This document shows, one piece after another, positions 33,628 through 42,100 of a DNA stretch of 64,000 bases. Within the stretch, counting starts at the first letter, position 1. Each line of letters starts with the position of its first letter. The notes beneath the pieces are model-generated. The model was not told the origin of the DNA. It made no database searches and was given only the letters and a program-made list of their open reading frames with translations. This stretch comes from Faunimonas pinastri. Lineage in GTDB: Bacteria > Pseudomonadota > Alphaproteobacteria > Rhizobiales > Afifellaceae. Location of the stretch: NCBI RefSeq assembly GCF_900110915.1, contig NZ_FOFG01000004.1, forward strand, positions 186,001 through 250,000. Direction: 5' to 3'. Made by a program: the position numbers and the translations under genes.

Positions 33628-34361
33628 CCTCGCCTCTCCCGATCGAGGATTGCCCCTCGCCCAATCACGGCGAGCGCCGCACCGGGCCGGTCGACATCCT
33701 GATCCTGCATTATACGGGCATGCCGGATGACGGCGAAGCGCAGCGCTGGCTCTGCAATCCGGAAAGCGAGGTTTCCAGCCATTACGTCGTCCACCGGGAT
33801 GGCCGGCTCGTCCGCCTTGTGCCGGAGGACCGCCGCGCCTGGCATGCCGGTGCCTCCAGCTGGGCCGGCGAGACCGACATCAACTCCCGTTCCGTCGGCA
33901 TCGAGATCGCCAACCCCGGCCATACCGGCGGCCTCCCCGAGTTCCCGCCGGCGCAGATCGAGGCCTTGATCGCGCTCTGCCGCGAGATCGTAGGACGCCA
34001 TCCCATTCCACCCCACCGGGTGCTCGCCCACTCCGACGTCGCCCCGTCCCGCAAGGTCGATCCCGGCGAGCGCTTCCCTTGGGACCTCCTTCATGAGGCG
34101 GGGATCGGCCATTGGGTGGAACCAGTAGAAACAAGTGGAGGGATGTTCTTCTCAAGAGGAGATCAAGGCCAGCCAGTAGAAGCCCTGCAAGCAATGCTTG
34201 CGCTTTACGGTTACGGACTTTCGATCAACGGAGTCTTCGACAAGGCGACGGAAGAAATCGTGAGCGCCTTTCAACGTCATTTTCGCCCGGCCAGAGTCGA
34301 TGGAATAGCGGATCGGGGGACTATCGAGACGCTACACAAGCTTCTGGTAGGGGTTTCTTAA
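33624..34361 (+). CDS. N-acetylmuramoyl-L-alanine amidase with peptidoglycan-binding domain
   Basis: A 245-residue zinc amidase of the AmpD/AmiD (Amidase_2) family that cleaves the MurNAc-L-Ala bond. Zinc ligand candidates are H in ILHYTGM, H in VLAHSDVAPSRKVDPG and D in the same segment. A short peptidoglycan-binding domain with LQAMLALYGYGLSINGVFDKATEEIVSAFQRHF follows at about 175-240. No signal peptide is seen, so it probably acts in the cytoplasm on recycled muropeptides like AmpD. It overlaps the TerB/J-domain gene by four bases (ATGA). Confidence 0.9.
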   Translation: MTSPLPIEDCPSPNHGERRTGPVDILILHYTGMPDDGEAQRWLCNPESEVSSHYVVHRDGRLVRLVPEDRRAWHAGASSWAGETDINSRSVGIEIANPGHTGGLPEFPPAQIEALIALCREIVGRHPIPPHRVLAHSDVAPSRKVDPGERFPWDLLHEAGIGHWVEPVETSGGMFFSRGDQGQPVEALQAMLALYGYGLSINGVFDKATEEIVSAFQRHFRPARVDGIADRGTIETLHKLLVGVS

Positions 34362-34498
34362 CCCTTAAATGCTCCGGAAACTTTTAATCGGCTTTGTAAC
34401 ATTTCGTGATGGAACGTGCACATTCTCGCCACATCATGACTTTAGTGCCCCTTCTCGCCGCAGGGCGACAATGATCCCACGGGTACAGGGAATTGAGT

Positions 34499-35176
34499 AT
34501 GAGCGTATGCAGCCGAGCGACAGCCTTGATCTTCGCATGTCTTCTTGGACTTCCTGCCGCGGAAGCCCAGGCAGCCAGCGGACATCACACGAAGCACTTG
34601 GCTAATTCTCATCACCATGCCTCGAATACTTCTCACGGAAGTAAGCATTCGGCCCGGCACGGCCGCTACCACAGAAACTCCCATGTATCGAGCCGGGCGA
34701 AAACTCGGTCCGGCGGCCGAGTGGCCCGCGCCAACGCACCGGCCGCGATCGAAAGCCTGATCGCCAAGCACGCCCGAGCCAACGGCATTCCGGTCGAGCT
34801 CGCCCGTGCCGTCGTGCAGATCGAAAGCCGCTTCAATCCCCGGGCTGCCGCGGGTGGCGCCATCGGCCTGATGCAGATCAAGGCCCAGACGGCACGCGGT
34901 GTCGGCTATCACGGAAGCGTCGCCGGCCTCTACGATCCCGAAACCAACATTACTTACGGCATGAAGTATCTTGCCCAGGCGCACGAGCTTGGCGGCGGCA
35001 GCGTCTGCCGTACGATCCTGAAGTACAATGCGGGCGTCGCGGCCACCTCGATGAACGCGACCTCGGCCCGCTACTGCAGCATGGTGAAGTCCATCATGGG
35101 CGCCGCTGCCGACGAGCCCGATGAGCGCGTCGCCACGATCTCGGACGTGGACACCAGCAAGCCCGGCCTGCTGTAA
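34499..35176 (+). CDS. Exported lytic transglycosylase (SLT domain)
   Basis: A 225-residue protein with a signal peptide (hydrophobic core about 8-20, cleavage near AEAQA), a linker rich in His, Ser and Arg (about 25-75), and an SLT lysozyme-like domain (about 80-200). The catalytic glutamate is in VQIESRFNPRAAAGGAIGLMQI, and YNAG appears further on. It should cleave glycan strands in the periplasm and leave 1,6-anhydro ends. ATG 34499 is used rather than an in-frame TTG six bases upstream. A strong terminator follows. Confidence 0.88.
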   Translation: MSVCSRATALIFACLLGLPAAEAQAASGHHTKHLANSHHHASNTSHGSKHSARHGRYHRNSHVSSRAKTRSGGRVARANAPAAIESLIAKHARANGIPVELARAVVQIESRFNPRAAAGGAIGLMQIKAQTARGVGYHGSVAGLYDPETNITYGMKYLAQAHELGGGSVCRTILKYNAGVAATSMNATSARYCSMVKSIMGAAADEPDERVATISDVDTSKPGLL

Positions 35177-35207
35177 GCCCTTTTCCCGATCGAAAGTTAC
35201 CCTGCTG

Positions 35208-35232
35208 AAAGCGCCCCGCGAGGGCGCTTTTT
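35208..35232 (+). terminator. Rho-independent terminator of the transglycosylase gene
   Basis: A nine-base-pair stem (AAAGCGCCC at 35208-35216 with GGGCGCTTT at 35222-35230) closes a five-base loop and runs into further T residues. It lies about 30 bases after the stop codon. Confidence 0.82.
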
Positions 35233-35296
35233 GCTTTGGGCGAGGCGGTTTCGCGGTTGGATGCGAGCGCCGCTCGCCCTTACGGAAATGGGGAAG

Positions 35297-35700
35297 ATGC
35301 CAGCCGGCCTGTAAGCCGGGTTCTGTAAGGCCGGGATCTTGCGATCCCGACGCGACGACCATTCATCTGGAGCGCCCGTTACCGAACGCTTCTCGCGACC
35401 GACCCGGACGGCGGGCCTGGAAAAGGCTGGGCTGCTAGAGCCCGTGCCGTCCCTTTTTGGTCTTGCTCCCGGTGGGGTTTACCTTGCCGTCCGCATTGCT
35501 GCGTCCGCGGTGGGCTCTTACCCCACCCTTTCACCCTTGCCGCGCGAGCCGAAGCCAATTGCGCGGCGGTTTGCTTTCTGTGGCACTTTCCCTGGGGTCG
35601 CCCCCGCCGGACGTTATCCGGCACCGTTTTTCCATGGAGCCCGGACTTTCCTCCCTTCCCGCGAAGCGGAAAGAGCGGCCGTCCAGCCGACTGGCGCGCT
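35297..35700 (-). ncRNA. rnpB: RNase P RNA, bacterial type A
   Basis: The catalytic RNA of RNase P, which matures tRNA 5' ends. The ends pair as helix P1: GCCAGTCGG at 35695-35687 with CCGGCTGGC at 35307-35299. The conserved GGGAAGGGAGGAAAGTCCGG-like block near the 5' end, the AGGGTGAAAGGGTG segment, GGTAAGAGCCCACCG, GGTAAACCCC, and the 3' ACAGAACCCGGCTTA block are all present on the minus strand. The length of about 400 bases is usual. End points are approximate. Open reading frames across this span are incidental. Confidence 0.93.
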
Positions 35701-35775
35701 TCTGGTGACAGGTGGCACGCCCGAGGTCAAGGCGATCGGTCGGGCGGTCCCATGTTCCTCGCCGGTCGCCCCCGT

Positions 35776-36354
35776 TTATTGCGCCGGGGCAGCCGGCGGA
35801 GGACTGGCGGGCTGCGGGTCCGCAGCTGTCCCGTTTACCGGAGCGGGGCTCCGCGGCATCGGGTCGACAGCAGGAGGGTTTGCCTCCGGGCCGACAGGCG
35901 CCGGCTGCTGCCGCGCCGCATCGTTCCGCGCGCGGGTCGCCGGGGGACTGGCGTCGCCGTTGTCGCTCCCCTCGCTGGCACCCTCATCCATGGAGGCGTT
36001 CAGCGCGTCCGCTGCATCCTGCACCGTATCCACGGCCTGATTGGCTGCGTCCTGCACGGTGTCGGCCGCGCTCTTCAGGTTTTCCTTGATCTCCGGAGCC
36101 TTGGCCTTCAGCGCATCGATCGCGGCGCTGCCGGCCTGGCCGGCCTTCACCGCCATCTCCTTGGCGGCCGCAGCTGAATCCCTGAGCGCCGCCTTGGCGC
36201 GGTCGCCCGCCTCGGCAGCCTTGCGGTCAGCCTCGGAATGATCGGCCGCCTGAGCCGGCGTCTGGTCGGCAGGCGCCTTCTCGGCTTCCTTCTTGTTGTC
36301 GCATCCCGCGACAAGCAAAGCGGCAAATGCGGCCGCGACGACGATACGCTTCAT
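35776..36354 (-). CDS. Hypothetical alanine-rich lipoprotein
   Basis: A 192-residue protein not recognised as a characterised family. The lipobox LLVAGC (Cys near residue 18) marks a lipoprotein. The next 100 residues are strongly helical and charged (EADRKAAEAGDRAKAALRDS, DALKAKAPEIKENLKSAADT), suggesting a coiled coil. The last 60 are rich in Pro and Ala. Composition like this is common in envelope spacer or LEA-like proteins. The ATG at 36352-36354 has AGGCG upstream. Its stop lies about 75 bases from the 5' end of rnpB, on the same strand. Confidence 0.7.
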   Translation of the reverse strand: MKRIVVAAAFAALLVAGCDNKKEAEKAPADQTPAQAADHSEADRKAAEAGDRAKAALRDSAAAAKEMAVKAGQAGSAAIDALKAKAPEIKENLKSAADTVQDAANQAVDTVQDAADALNASMDEGASEGSDNGDASPPATRARNDAARQQPAPVGPEANPPAVDPMPRSPAPVNGTAADPQPASPPPAAPAQ

Positions 36355-36477
36355 AGGTGACGCCTCAAAACAGATCCCGATACGGGCCGCCGAAGGGCCA
36401 TTCGCCTAACGCGCAGCCCCCGAATCGTTCGTGCGACTATCATTACGGCCGGGGAAGGTGACAAGGCTCTTGCGCGT

Positions 36478-36513
36478 GCGGGGCAGCCGGGCCGTTAAGC
36501 CCGGCCGCCCCGC
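36478..36513 (-). terminator. Strong GC-rich hairpin after the DUF3597 gene, possible terminator
   Basis: A 15-bp stem with a six-base loop. On the minus strand every position pairs (one G-U), whereas on the plus strand there is an A-C mismatch, which points to function in minus-strand RNA. No T run follows, so termination may be Rho-assisted. Confidence 0.4.
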
Positions 36514-36539
36514 TTGCTCGGTCAGATCGACCGCCCTGA

Positions 36540-37034
36540 TTACAGGACGTCGGCCGGCAGCTTGCCGCCGTTCTCAGCGAGTTTCTGCATCAGCGCCTTG
36601 TGCAGCCACATGTTCATCGCGGCGGAATCGCTGGTGTCGCCGGTATAATGCAGGTCGCTGGCAAGCTCCTTGCGGGCGCCAAGGCTGCTGTCGAGGTCGA
36701 GCGCCTTCATCAGATCGACGATGGAATGTTTCCAGTCGAGCTTCTCGCCCTTGGACTGCACGGCCTTGTCGAGAACGGCGGCCACATCGACGCTCCCACC
36801 ACCGGAGGCGGAGGCACCGGCGCTCGCGGCCGGGGCCTGCGCCGCTGCCGAAGAAGTCGCCGCAGGAGCAGCCGATGCCGCGGACGAGGCAGCGCTGGAC
36901 GAAGCAGCCGGGCTTGCGCCGGAAGCGCCACCTGCCCCCGCGCCCGCCGGCTGTGCCCCCGCCGGCTGTGCCCCTGCAGTCGAAGCGTGCGCACGGTTGA
37001 AGATGGATCCCATGATCCTGTCGAGAATGCTCAT
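36540..37034 (-). CDS. DUF3597 family protein
   Basis: A 164-residue protein. It has a short N-terminal start (MSILDRIMGSIFNR), a low-complexity Ala/Ser/Gly/Pro linker (about 18-82), and a conserved C-terminal domain (VDVAAVLDKAVQSKGEKLDW, SIVDLMKALDLDSSLGARKEL, MNMWLHKALMQKLAENGGK). This is the DUF3597 pattern. Its function is not known. The start at 37032-37034 has AAGGAG seven bases upstream. It is transcribed alone, divergently from the L,D-transpeptidase gene. Confidence 0.88.
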   Translation of the reverse strand: MSILDRIMGSIFNRAHASTAGAQPAGAQPAGAGAGGASGASPAASSSAASSAASAAPAATSSAAAQAPAASAGASASGGGSVDVAAVLDKAVQSKGEKLDWKHSIVDLMKALDLDSSLGARKELASDLHYTGDTSDSAAMNMWLHKALMQKLAENGGKLPADVL

Positions 37035-37272
37035 CGAAGCTCCTTTGGGTGTGGTGTTAATCGCTCGATGGCAAGCCAACGGCTGGGGCAAGCGCATGTT
37101 CCCCGGCGAAGTTCGGCCAGCCGGAACGGCGATCCGCCAGAAGCTTCACCGGCCCGCCCGGGACGGAATGAAAAGTCAACCGTTGCGCGGCAACAACACT
37201 CCTTCGCGCGCCACTCCTTTATGAGTAGCAGCCAACACCCTCGAATCCGAACTCTCCGGAGCACATCCTGCC

Positions 37273-38154
37273 ATGTTGAAGAAGAGCCGCGCCGCCCTCG
37301 CAGGCGCCGCCGCAATGAGCGTTCTCCTGCTCGCCGGCTGCGTGGAAACCACGCCTCCCCCGCCCGCTGCCGTCCTGCCGCCGGCCGCCATCGGCGCCCC
37401 CGTCGCGGAAGCCGCTCCGATGATGGAAGCTCCTCCCGGCCCGGGCGAGACGCCCGATTACCAGGCGATGTACGCCGCGAACCCGAACGAGCCTTTCCCG
37501 GTTCCGGCGATCAACCTGTCCAAGGTCGATCCCCAGTTCCTGCGCCGCGAGGTCGATTACCAGACCGACCAGCCGGTGGGCACGATCGTGATCGACCCGC
37601 ATGCGCACTACCTCTACCTCGTGGAGCCGAACGGCCGCGCCATCCGCTACGGCGTCGGCGTCGGCAAGGCGGGCTTCGCCTGGTCCGGCATCGCCACGAT
37701 CAAGACCAAGCAGCATTGGCCGGATTGGTACCCGCCGAAGGAAATGTACGAGCGTCAGCCCGAGCTGAAGTCGCATATGAGCCAGCTGCAGAGCGGCCTC
37801 GGCGTTCCCGGCGGCCCGCGCAACCCGCTGGGCGCCCGCGCCATGTACCTCTGGCAGAACAACAAGGACACGCTCTACCGCATCCACGGTACGCTTGAGC
37901 CCTGGACGATCGGCAAAAGCGTCTCGTCCGGCTGCATCCGCATGATCAACCAGGACGTGATGGACCTCTACGAGCGCGTTCCGGAAAACACGGAAGTCGT
38001 GGTCGTGCCGTCCAGCGGCGTCATCCCGCTCGCAAACGGCCAGCTTGTCGACAAGAAGCAGGGCAACAAGGGCCCGATGCTCAAGGGAAAGGGTCCCGTG
38101 ACCCAGACCACGGCGACGGGCAAGGTGCCGGTGCCCAACACGATGGGCCAGTAA
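37273..38154 (+). CDS. L,D-transpeptidase lipoprotein (YkuD domain)
   Basis: A 293-residue protein that should form 3-3 cross-links or attach proteins to peptidoglycan. A signal peptide ends in lipobox LLLAGC (Cys near 23), a Pro/Ala linker follows, and the YkuD domain spans about 98-240. The catalytic histidine and cysteine are in YRIHGTLEPWTIG and SVSSGCIRM. The C-terminal 50 residues are Lys/Gly/Thr-rich. This ErfK/YbiS-type architecture is common and multi-copy in rhizobia, where 3-3 cross-links are abundant. Confidence 0.9.
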   Translation: MLKKSRAALAGAAAMSVLLLAGCVETTPPPPAAVLPPAAIGAPVAEAAPMMEAPPGPGETPDYQAMYAANPNEPFPVPAINLSKVDPQFLRREVDYQTDQPVGTIVIDPHAHYLYLVEPNGRAIRYGVGVGKAGFAWSGIATIKTKQHWPDWYPPKEMYERQPELKSHMSQLQSGLGVPGGPRNPLGARAMYLWQNNKDTLYRIHGTLEPWTIGKSVSSGCIRMINQDVMDLYERVPENTEVVVVPSSGVIPLANGQLVDKKQGNKGPMLKGKGPVTQTTATGKVPVPNTMGQ

Positions 38155-38278
38155 GGGCCTGATCGCCATTGCGGTCCCGGTTTCCGGGGCTGCTCCGAAG
38201 CCTCGGCGAACGTTCGAAACGTGGAACGATTCAATCGCCGGGGCTTTCTTCGAGAAGTTCCCAACCTTGGCGGAAATA

Positions 38279-38632
38279 ATGAAACGCTCTCTCGCCGCTC
38301 TGGCTCTCGCAGCCGTTGTCCCGCTCGCCGCCTGCCAGTCCATGGGTGCCGGCGGGGGAATGAAGTCCGCCTCCAACCTCGAAGGCCGCTGGGAATCGGC
38401 GGATGGCGTCTCGGTCGCCACCTTCCATGAAGGCAGCTTCACCTCGCGCTTCACCAAGAACAACGAGGTTCTCGCCGATGGCCGCTACACCAACACCGGC
38501 AATGTCACGCAGGTGAATTGGTACTCCAAGCAGGGCAAGCAGCAGAAGTCGGCTTCCTGCACCTTCCAGAGCAAGAACAGCCTGAAGTGCAACCAGCCGA
38601 CCGGCGGTTCCTTTGTCCTGAACCGCGTCTGA
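38279..38632 (+). CDS. Small outer-membrane lipoprotein, Omp10-like
   Basis: A 117-residue lipoprotein with lipobox LAAC (Cys near 19). The mature part (EGRWESADGVSVATF, NNEVLADGRYTNTG, SASCTFQSKNSLKCNQPTGG) follows the layout of Brucella Omp10: an eight-stranded inhibitor-like beta domain with two conserved cysteines and a Gly-Ser-x-Phe-x-Leu end. The role of Omp10 is structural or immunogenic and not defined. The ATG at 38279 is used; an upstream in-frame TTG is less likely. Confidence 0.75.
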   Translation: MKRSLAALALAAVVPLAACQSMGAGGGMKSASNLEGRWESADGVSVATFHEGSFTSRFTKNNEVLADGRYTNTGNVTQVNWYSKQGKQQKSASCTFQSKNSLKCNQPTGGSFVLNRV

Positions 38633-38656
38633 TCCAGACGTCAGTTCGACGATCCT

Positions 38657-38690
38657 GAACGGCGCTCCGCTGCAAGGCGGGGCGCCGTTC
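38657..38690 (+). terminator. Candidate terminator after the Omp10-like gene
   Basis: GAACGGCGC (38657-38665) pairs with GCGCCGTTC (38682-38690) across a 16-base loop. Only TCGTC follows, not a T run, so this is a moderate candidate. Confidence 0.45.
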
Positions 38691-38862
38691 TCGTCCGAGA
38701 CGACGTGTCGGCGCAATAGGGTTGTTCCGGAGCGATGTCGCCACGACTGGTGCCGACGTCGGGTGAGCCGGCCTGTCTTTCCGACGACCCCGCTCCATCG
38801 TCGCTCCGCCTTGCATCGCGCCGGACGCTGCCTTAGCCGGTTGACGTCCGGAGATGCCGTCG

Positions 38863-39456
38863 ATGTCCCTGTCGCAAATGCTGGCCTTCCTGCTCTTCGC
38901 CGCCGTCGCGACGGTGACGCCAGGGCCCAACAACGTGATGCTCACGGCCACCGGCGCAAATTTCGGCATCCGTCGGGGATTGCCGCATCTTCTCGGCATC
39001 GCAATCGGCTTCGCCTTGATGATCTTCATCGTGGCGCTCGGGCTCGGCAGTCTCCTGATCCAGAGCCCCACCCTTCTGCGCGCACTCAAGATCGCAGGCA
39101 TCGTCGTGCTGCTCTGGCTGTCCTGGAAGATCGCCACGGCCGGCCGTTCGAAAACGTCCGATCGCGCAAACCCGGTCACGTTTTTGGAAGCGGCGCTGTT
39201 CCAGTGGGTCAACCCGAAGGCGTGGCTGATCTGCGCCAGCGCCGTCGGCACCTATCTCGACGCCCACCCCGGCAGCGCCGCCACTCAGGCGACGGCCTTC
39301 GCGGTGATCTTCGCGGGGACAGCCCTGCCCTGCGCCGGGATCTGGCTTCTTTTCGGGGCGGGCCTGCAGACATGGCTCCGATCTGAACGGGCTCTTCGCG
39401 CCTTCAACATCGCCATGGGCGTACTGCTCGCCTCCACGCTCGTCCTGCTCGTCTGA
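38863..39456 (+). CDS. LysE/RhtB family amino-acid exporter
   Basis: A 197-residue inner-membrane protein with about six hydrophobic segments. It has the family signature TPGPNNVMLTATGANFGIRRG near residues 20-40 and the FQWVNPKAWLICAS segment. LysE/RhtB proteins export amino acids such as lysine, threonine or homoserine lactone; the substrate cannot be told here. I chose ATG 38863 because GGAG lies nine bases upstream, while the in-frame ATG at 38854 is directly against that GGAG. Confidence 0.88.
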   Translation: MSLSQMLAFLLFAAVATVTPGPNNVMLTATGANFGIRRGLPHLLGIAIGFALMIFIVALGLGSLLIQSPTLLRALKIAGIVVLLWLSWKIATAGRSKTSDRANPVTFLEAALFQWVNPKAWLICASAVGTYLDAHPGSAATQATAFAVIFAGTALPCAGIWLLFGAGLQTWLRSERALRAFNIAMGVLLASTLVLLV

Positions 39457-39528
39457 GCTGTCCGTCCGGAACTTGGCCCCGGCTCCGTCGTTGCTCCTGC
39501 CCGATCACGAAGCAGGAAAGCACGGAAC

Positions 39529-40326
39529 ATGCAGGCTCCCGGCCAGGACAGAAGCGACAAGGAGCCGATCCACAAGCCCGCGCTTGAGCTTTCGCCCGAG
39601 GCTTCGCAGTTCTACACGGAAGTGCTGCGCGTCCTGACGGAATCGAACATCCGGTTCCTCGTCGCGGGAACCTTCGCCGTCGGCGCCTATACCGACATCA
39701 GCCGACCGACCAAGGACATCGACATCTTCTGCAAGCCGGGTGATTACCCGCGCATCCTGCATACCTTTCACGAACTCGGCTACGAGACGGCCATCGAGGA
39801 CGAACGCTGGCTCGCCAAGGTCAAGAAGGGTCCGCTCTTCTTCGACGTGATCTTCAATTCCACCGCTTCGGTGACGCCGGTGACAGACGCGTGGTTCGAG
39901 GACGGCCACGAGGCGGACATTCTGGGCTTCAAGGTTCCGGTCCTGTCGCCGACCGAACTGATCTGGTCCAAGGTCTTCGTCCAGAACCGCGAGCGCTACG
40001 ACGGCGCCGATGTCGTGCACGTGATGCTGCACGAGAACGACAACATCGATTGGAAGCGGCTGCTCAGCTACATGGAGGCCTATTGGGAGGTGCTCCTCGT
40101 CCACATCCTCAATTTCCGCTTCATCTATCCCACGGAGCGGCATCGCATTCCCTCGTGGCTCATGGCGGAGCTCATGGACCGGCTGAAGTTCCAGGAGGAA
40201 CTGCCGGTGCCGGAGACACGCATCTGCCGCGGTCGGATGTTCTCCAAGCACGATTACCGGATCGACGTGATGGAATGGGGCTTCTCCGACGCGATCGGCG
40301 AAGCCGGAGTGAGAGACGACGCATAG
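39529..40326 (+). CDS. Nucleotidyltransferase-fold protein (AbiEii/NTP_transf_5-like)
   Basis: A 265-residue protein with a polymerase-beta-like nucleotidyltransferase fold. VAGTFAVGAYTDISRPTKDID holds the G-T helix cap and the DxD metal pair, and FFDVIF supplies the third carboxylate about 40 residues later. A helical C-terminal half includes LSPTELIWSKVFVQNRERYDGADV, typical of this group. The substrate is unknown; the family includes toxin-like and tRNA-modifying enzymes. It ends nine bases before a metallophosphoesterase gene, and the two look like one operon. Confidence 0.75.
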   Translation: MQAPGQDRSDKEPIHKPALELSPEASQFYTEVLRVLTESNIRFLVAGTFAVGAYTDISRPTKDIDIFCKPGDYPRILHTFHELGYETAIEDERWLAKVKKGPLFFDVIFNSTASVTPVTDAWFEDGHEADILGFKVPVLSPTELIWSKVFVQNRERYDGADVVHVMLHENDNIDWKRLLSYMEAYWEVLLVHILNFRFIYPTERHRIPSWLMAELMDRLKFQEELPVPETRICRGRMFSKHDYRIDVMEWGFSDAIGEAGVRDDA

Positions 40327-40335
40327 GAGCGCGCA

Positions 40336-41037
40336 ATGAGAGTGGCCGGACTGGCTGACCTGCATGTCACAGAGACCGACAAGCATCCCTTCCGCGAACT
40401 GTTCAGCGAGATCTCAGGCAGCGCCGATGTCCTGACGCTTTGCGGGGATCTCACCAATCTCGGCACGGTGAAGGAAGCGGAGATCCTTGCCGAGGACCTC
40501 GCCTCCCTGTCCATTCCGGTGGTGGGCGTCCTCGGCAATCACGACCACGAGTCCGACTGCGTGGAGAAGGTTTCCGAGATCCTGCGCGAGGCGGGGTTGT
40601 GCCTGCTCGACGGCACCTCGACCGAGATCGACGAAGTTGCCTTCGTGGGCACCAAGGGCTTCGCCGGTGGCTTTGGCCGCTTCATGCTGGGCTCCTTCGG
40701 CGAGGCGCCGATCAAGAGCTTCGTCGCGGAAGGCGTGCAGGAAGCATTGCGGCTGGAGAATGCGCTTCGCCGTGTGCGGCAGGGCCGCGTGGTGGTGTTG
40801 CTGCACTATGCGCCGATCGTGGAGACGGTGATGGGCGAGCCGCCGGAAATCTTCCCCTTCCTCGGCTCGTCGCGGCTGGCGGAAACGATCGGCCGTTTCG
40901 AGGTCAACGTGATCCTGCACGGCCATGCCCATCGGGGTGCCTTCGAGGGCAAGACCCCGAACGGAGTTCCCGTATTCAACTGCGCCCGCATGATCGAAAA
41001 GCCGGCGGGGCGGCCCTATCACCTGATCGAGGTTTAG
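40336..41037 (+). CDS. Calcineurin-like metallophosphoesterase
   Basis: A 233-residue enzyme with the full di-metal motif set: ADLH (about 7-10), CGDLTNLG, LGNHDHE, LLHYAP and HGHAHRG. Such proteins hydrolyse phosphodiesters or nucleotides; the substrate is not predictable. GGAG lies six bases before ATG 40336. It is paired with the nucleotidyltransferase upstream, so the two may add and remove the same group. Confidence 0.85.
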   Translation: MRVAGLADLHVTETDKHPFRELFSEISGSADVLTLCGDLTNLGTVKEAEILAEDLASLSIPVVGVLGNHDHESDCVEKVSEILREAGLCLLDGTSTEIDEVAFVGTKGFAGGFGRFMLGSFGEAPIKSFVAEGVQEALRLENALRRVRQGRVVVLLHYAPIVETVMGEPPEIFPFLGSSRLAETIGRFEVNVILHGHAHRGAFEGKTPNGVPVFNCARMIEKPAGRPYHLIEV

Positions 41038-41388
41038 GCGTCAGGGTTGGTCCGAGAATTTCGGTCGACCTTCCCCCCTCACAGACCTCTTTCCGAGGGA
41101 TCGAAGGCCAGAGACAACCTTCAAGGCCCCGTGCGTGCCACCTGCCCGGGAGGCGGTGTCGGGTACAGCTGAGGTCGCAGACGATCCCGGCCCCGGCGTT
41201 CCGGCCTGCGAAACCGGCGGCCACATTCCAGATGACCAAGCTGTCACCCGACCGCAAGCCCCCCGGCTTAGCGGGCTCGTCATGTCGCGCTCGCACTCGG
41301 AGCCGGGCCGGTGCAGGCTTACGCGCATAAACGCGCACGAAAAAGGCCGGAGCATAGCTCCGGCCTTTTCGTTCAGCTGAAGATCAGC
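41038..41388. other. 351-base intergenic stretch after the phosphoesterase gene
   Basis: No credible gene is present. The only clear element is the bidirectional terminator at 41341-41369 next to the CsbD gene. The rest has no repeat, promoter or RNA-like structure that I can support. Confidence 0.6.
41341..41369. terminator. Bidirectional Rho-independent terminator next to csbD-like gene
   Basis: A 13-bp stem (AAAAGGCCGGAGC with GCTCCGGCCTTTT) closes a three-base loop. T runs lie on both strands. It is 20 bases past the CsbD-family stop codon on the minus strand, its most likely user. Confidence 0.87.
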
Positions 41389-41571
41389 TTACTTGTCTGC
41401 GGCGTCGCGCACGGCATCCTTGGCGCCACCAACGGTGTTCTGCACCTTGCCTTCGGCCTTGTCGGCCTTGCCTTCGGCCTGGAGCTTGGTGTCGCCCGTG
41501 ACCTTGCCGGCGGCATCCTTGACAGCACCCTTGGCCTGCTTCGCCATACCTTCGATGCGATCGCTATCCAT
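41389..41571 (-). CDS. CsbD family stress-response protein
   Basis: A 60-residue, very hydrophilic protein. IEGMAKQAKGAVKDAAGKVTG and KADKAEGKVQNTVGGAKDAV are the CsbD-domain repeats. Members are induced by general stress, and their biochemical role is unknown. The start at ATG 41569-41571 has AAGGGAG eight bases upstream. The longer open frame upstream has no support. Confidence 0.9.
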   Translation of the reverse strand: MDSDRIEGMAKQAKGAVKDAAGKVTGDTKLQAEGKADKAEGKVQNTVGGAKDAVRDAADK

Positions 41572-41671
41572 GATCTTGCTCCCTTGTTTCACGTCATAAT
41601 CGACTGTTGAGAGAACGGTTGGCCCAGCTAAACGTTCCGCTCGCAGACAGGCTGAGGAAAGGGATTGGATC

Positions 41672-42100
41672 TTGGTGAATCTGGATGGACGGGCGCAGAG
41701 TGCGCCCCGCTCGAAGCGTCTGCTGCAATGCGCGATCGCCGTGCTCGCCCTCATCCCGCTCTTCGCCGGCATCTTCGGTGTCGTGAGGGGTCCGGCATTT
41801 CTCGACGTGACGCCGCCCTGGCCGACGGACCTCGACAGCCACTTCCGCTTCCTGTCCGGCGTATTCCTCATGCTGGGGCTGATCTTCTATTCCACGATCC
41901 CCGACATCGAACGGAAGACGGAGCGCTTCCGCCTGGGCGCGTTGATGATCGTCGCCGGGGGCCTTGCCCGCCTGCTCTCGCTCGGCCTGCACGGCGTGCC
42001 GAGCTTCGGTCATGTCGGCGGGCTCGTCATGGAACTCGTCGTCGTGCCGCTGCTCGTTCTCTGGCAGGCGCACGTCGCGCGGGAGGCCGGAACGCGCTGA
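41672..42100 (+). CDS. DUF4345 family membrane protein
   Basis: A 142-residue protein with four predicted membrane helices (about 18-36, 60-78, 88-106 and 112-132). The FLSGVFLMLGLIFYSTIPDIE segment and the following RLLSLGLHGVPSF match the DUF4345 pattern. The function is unknown. The start is TTG 41672 or GTG 41675; AAGGG is eight bases before the TTG. It is divergent from the CsbD gene. The stop codon sits in the loop of a perfect hairpin. Confidence 0.75.
   Translation: MVNLDGRAQSAPRSKRLLQCAIAVLALIPLFAGIFGVVRGPAFLDVTPPWPTDLDSHFRFLSGVFLMLGLIFYSTIPDIERKTERFRLGALMIVAGGLARLLSLGLHGVPSFGHVGGLVMELVVVPLLVLWQAHVAREAGTR

Noticed and set aside
35262-35277. A small GCGAGC/GCTCGC hairpin as the rnpB terminator.
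   Set aside because: It has six pairs and no T tract on the minus strand; the true 3' processing signal is not clear.
35339-36089. Open frames crossing the RNase P RNA.
   Set aside because: They read through conserved rnpB helices and have no protein similarity that I can see.
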